A stretch of DNA of 64,000 nucleotides from Hasllibacter sp. MH4015 (GTDB lineage Bacteria > Pseudomonadota > Alphaproteobacteria > Rhodobacterales > Rhodobacteraceae). The stretch covers positions 1,733,875-1,797,874 of the forward strand of contig NZ_JAHTBK010000001.1 in assembly GCF_020177575.1 (NCBI RefSeq). Direction: 5' to 3'. Under the pieces are notes generated by a model. It was not told the DNA's origin and did not search any database. It saw only the letters and a list, made by a program, of their open reading frames with translations. The position numbers and the translations under genes were made by a program. Below are positions 62,130 through 64,000 of the stretch, one piece after another (position 1 is the first letter of the stretch; every line of letters begins with the position of its first letter).

Positions 62130-62725
62130 AGATCAATTGGCTCATGGTCCTGCCGCTGGCGATCACCGCGGGGTTCTTCGGGCTTGCCGGGTGGCAATTG
62201 TCGCTCAACCAGGACGGGCTGAGCACGGGCGTCGACACGCAATCCCTGCCCTCGGCCCAGCAGGGCAGCCCGGCCCCGCCCCTCGACCTGGCCCAGTTGC
62301 CCGGCACCCCGCTCCTCACCCGAGAGGCGCTGGAGGGCCAGGATCTCGTGATCCTAAATTTCTTCGCGTCGTGGTGCCCGCCTTGCAGGGCTGAACACCC
62401 GACTTTGACCGCCTTGGCGGAGGCCGGCGTGCCGCTTTACGGCGTGAATTACCGCGATCAGGAGGGGCAGGCCCTGTCCTTCCTTGAAGAGCTTGGCAAT
62501 CCCTATGACCTGATCGGCACAGATGTCGCCGCCCGCAATGGCCGCGACTGGGGCGTCGTCGCCATGCCCGAAACCTTCTTCATCGACGGCGACGGCGTGG
62601 TGGTCTTGCATTTCCGCGGACCCATCGTGCGCCGATCCCTCGAAAATCAGGTTCGCCCGGCTCTGGAAGAAGCGGGCTATGCGCTTCCCGATCTGCCACC
62701 GTTGGACGCTGTGGAAACCAACTGA
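62126..62725 (+). CDS. ccmG: Thiol:disulfide interchange protein CcmG/DsbE
   Basis: A 199-residue periplasmic thioredoxin-like protein with an N-terminal anchor helix (WLMVLPLAITAGFFGLAGW). The redox motif is WCPPC (C84 and C87), and the cis-Pro loop is VVAMPETFFID. It reduces apocytochrome c or CcmH so haem can attach. A decayed partial copy of its 3' end follows directly. Confidence 0.95.
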   Translation: MKINWLMVLPLAITAGFFGLAGWQLSLNQDGLSTGVDTQSLPSAQQGSPAPPLDLAQLPGTPLLTREALEGQDLVILNFFASWCPPCRAEHPTLTALAEAGVPLYGVNYRDQEGQALSFLEELGNPYDLIGTDVAARNGRDWGVVAMPETFFIDGDGVVVLHFRGPIVRRSLENQVRPALEEAGYALPDLPPLDAVETN

Positions 62726-62734
62726 GCCGTCTTG

Positions 62735-62920
62735 GGCCGGTCGGTGTCGTTGCAACGCCCGAGACGTACGTTACCAATGTAGAAGGCATGGTAGTCCTGC
62801 ACGTCCGCAGCCCCATCCTGCGCCGATCCCTCGACAATCAGGTTCGCCCGGCGATGGAGGCGGCAAACTATGCGCGTCCCGACCTTCCGCAATTGGATGC
62901 CTTGGAAATAAACCGAGCCC
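62735..62920 (+). pseudogene. Decayed partial copy of ccmG 3' end
   Basis: Starting ten bases after the ccmG stop, the frame GVVATPETYVTNVEGMVVLH, then RSPILRRSLDNQVRPAMEAA, continues to PDLPQLDALEIN. It aligns without gaps to ccmG residues of about 137 to 198 (VVAMPETFFIDGDGVVVLHF and onwards). The catalytic CPPC half is missing and no start lies in place, so it is a remnant of tandem duplication. The reading frame runs on past the end with no stop, supporting decay. Confidence 0.75.
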
Positions 62921-63236
62921 ACTGGCTCCTGCCCCGATGGCCGCAGACCTGTCCGCAAATGGCGCAATACGACCCAACGCAGAACGATAACCCGAACAGC
63001 CGAATGCCCCGCCCTTATCCATCAAGTATCTTGGAGGAAGCTGTCAGCTCTTGGCCGCCGCCCTGAGCAAGCCATCCAATTGGTTCAGCCGTCCGGGTCC
63101 ACGCCCGTCCCGCCATGGGGAAGCTGCATCCTTAACCGGTCTCACCACGCCACGCACCCGCCGCGTCTTGTTGCGTGTCAGGCCCAGCCAGGTCCGCGTT
63201 TCGTCGGCCCAAGTGCCGCGCCTCACGCCTTCCGCC
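62921..63236. other. Intergenic stretch after the ccmG remnant
   Basis: About 316 bases with no convincing gene. Short frames on both strands (for example 63044-63226, minus) show no family pattern. I see no promoter, terminator or repeat that I can support. Confidence 0.5.
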
Positions 63237-63734
63237 TCAGTAGATATATCTGATCTGATCCGACCAGAACCGTTCGATCCGCTTCAGGGAATGGTTCAGG
63301 CGGTCCATGCCATCCGCGTTCAACACGCCCTGTTTCTCCAGCCCGTCCGCGTGGCGCTCGAACAGCTTTTCGACCGTATCGCGCACATCACGTCCCTTCT
63401 CCGTCAGGCGAACCCGGACGGAGCGGCGGTCGATCTCGCAGCGTTGGTGGTGCATGTAGCCCATGTCGACCAGCTTCTTGAGGTTGTAGCTGACATTGGA
63501 GCCTTGGTAGTAGCCGCGGGATTTCAGCTCCCCCGCCGTCACCTCGTTGTCGCCGATATTGAACAGGAGCAGCGCCTGGACCGCGTTGATATCCAGCACC
63601 CCCAGCCGTTCGAATTCGTCCTTGATGACATCCAGAAGCAGCCGATGCAGGCGCTCCACCATGGCAAGGGAATCGAGGTAACTCGCCTGGAACCCTGTCA
63701 GGGTGGTCGAGGCAAGGGGCGCATGCATACTCAT
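63237..63734 (-). CDS. MarR family winged-helix regulator
   Basis: A 165-residue regulator of the LdtR-like group. VLDINAVQALLLFNIGDNEV precedes the DNA-binding TAGELKSRGYYQGSNVSYNL; RSVRVRLTEKGRDV is the wing. Members with this N-terminal arrangement respond to small aromatic or lipid effectors and control stress or cell-wall genes in alphaproteobacteria. The ATG at 63734 or the next Met (63728) is possible. It heads toward the ccmG remnant and probably stands alone. Confidence 0.85.
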   Translation of the reverse strand: MSMHAPLASTTLTGFQASYLDSLAMVERLHRLLLDVIKDEFERLGVLDINAVQALLLFNIGDNEVTAGELKSRGYYQGSNVSYNLKKLVDMGYMHHQRCEIDRRSVRVRLTEKGRDVRDTVEKLFERHADGLEKQGVLNADGMDRLNHSLKRIERFWSDQIRYIY

Positions 63735-63819
63735 GATTTAAGGCTCCGCAATCACTGCTTTGGGCAGAGATTCGGAGAAAAAGGGAAAAATTCCGTTAAA
63801 CCCGGACTGGCCAGTGAAA

Positions 63820-64000
63820 TCAGGCGCCGCGCCCCAGGGTGGGCGTCATGTCGGCGGCGATGCGCTCGATCATGGGGGCGAGGTTTTCGGGGGCCTGCCC
63901 CTGCCCGGACACCCATTGGTAAAGGTCGTGATCGGCCTCCGCCAGAACCGCCTCGAACGCGTCCAGGGTGGCATCGTCCGCCGCGTCCATGTTGCGGTCG
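63820..64000 (-). CDS. sdhE: SdhE family FAD assembly factor, 3' end only
   Basis: The last 59 residues of a protein whose 5' end lies beyond the window. LDAFEAVLAEADHDLYQWVS and the tail GRGA are typical of SdhE (DUF339), the succinate dehydrogenase flavinylation factor; the characteristic RGxxE segment would lie before the window edge. The assignment rests on the C-terminal pattern. Confidence 0.65.
   Translation of the reverse strand, partial: DRNMDAADDATLDAFEAVLAEADHDLYQWVSGQGQAPENLAPMIERIAADMTPTLGRGA

Noticed and set aside
62788-63066. A 92-codon frame after ccmG as a separate gene
   Set aside because: Its first 44 residues are the ccmG remnant and the rest looks random; there is no catalytic half.
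63044-63226. A 60-codon minus-strand frame
   Set aside because: It has no ribosome-binding site or known pattern, and its coding look is weak.

Overview
The window is high-GC alphaproteobacterial DNA, most likely from a marine member of the Rhodobacteraceae (Roseobacter group). The evidence is the NAD-dependent molybdenum formate dehydrogenase operon (fdsGBA-fdhD-fdsD), GapR, the ccmABCDG order, a xylonate dehydratase very like the Caulobacter enzyme, a GTTC-N7-GTTC LexA box, and a dispersed intergenic repeat built around CATGTGCC-nnnAATATCCC with GC-rich hairpins, a type I have seen in this family. Most genes are tightly packed and many overlap by ATGA or GTGA.

Layout. 1-5 kb: SPL-like radical SAM protein behind a LexA box, corrinoid protein, frameshifted acetyltransferase, EamA transporter, small membrane proteins and a DUF1638 protein. 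5-7 kb: SRPBCC protein divergent from a MarR regulator. 7-16 kb: xylonate dehydratase, the formate dehydrogenase operon and its probable LysR regulator. 16-23 kb: RND-family exporter with a periplasmic protein, a CheB-CheR-PAS protein without a kinase domain, and an unknown protein. 23-30 kb: a sugar-acid kinase, then a six-gene operon in which three different proteins (a TPP enzyme, a six-helix cytochrome-b-like membrane protein and an FMN glutamate-synthase-like enzyme) each carry a Rieske [2Fe-2S] domain; I know no described pathway with this composition. 31.3-45.9 kb: two tandem integrative elements inserted at the 3' end of a tRNA-Thr gene. The first carries a type I restriction-modification system. 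The second carries a rolling-circle-type replication protein and a three-gene cassette (GHKL ATPase, STAS-like DUF4325 protein, one-helix membrane protein) that looks like a candidate defence or partner-switching system. 46-59 kb: housekeeping and accessory genes including gapR, gamma-glutamyltransferase, an orphan sugar-type ABC ATPase between two SnoaL-like proteins, a lipid A acyltransferase-like protein and aconitase. 59-64 kb: cytochrome c maturation operon with a decayed partial copy of ccmG, a MarR regulator and the 3' end of sdhE.

How the genes fit together. Formate oxidation feeds NADH. Xylonate dehydratase and a KDG-type kinase point to sugar-acid use. Aconitase, SdhE and the ccm genes support aerobic respiration. 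The Rieske operon probably forms a membrane-linked redox chain, but its substrate is unknown. The tRNA-Thr locus is an accessory hotspot where int, a translationally coupled unknown ORF and an AlpA-like gene recur in the same order in both elements.
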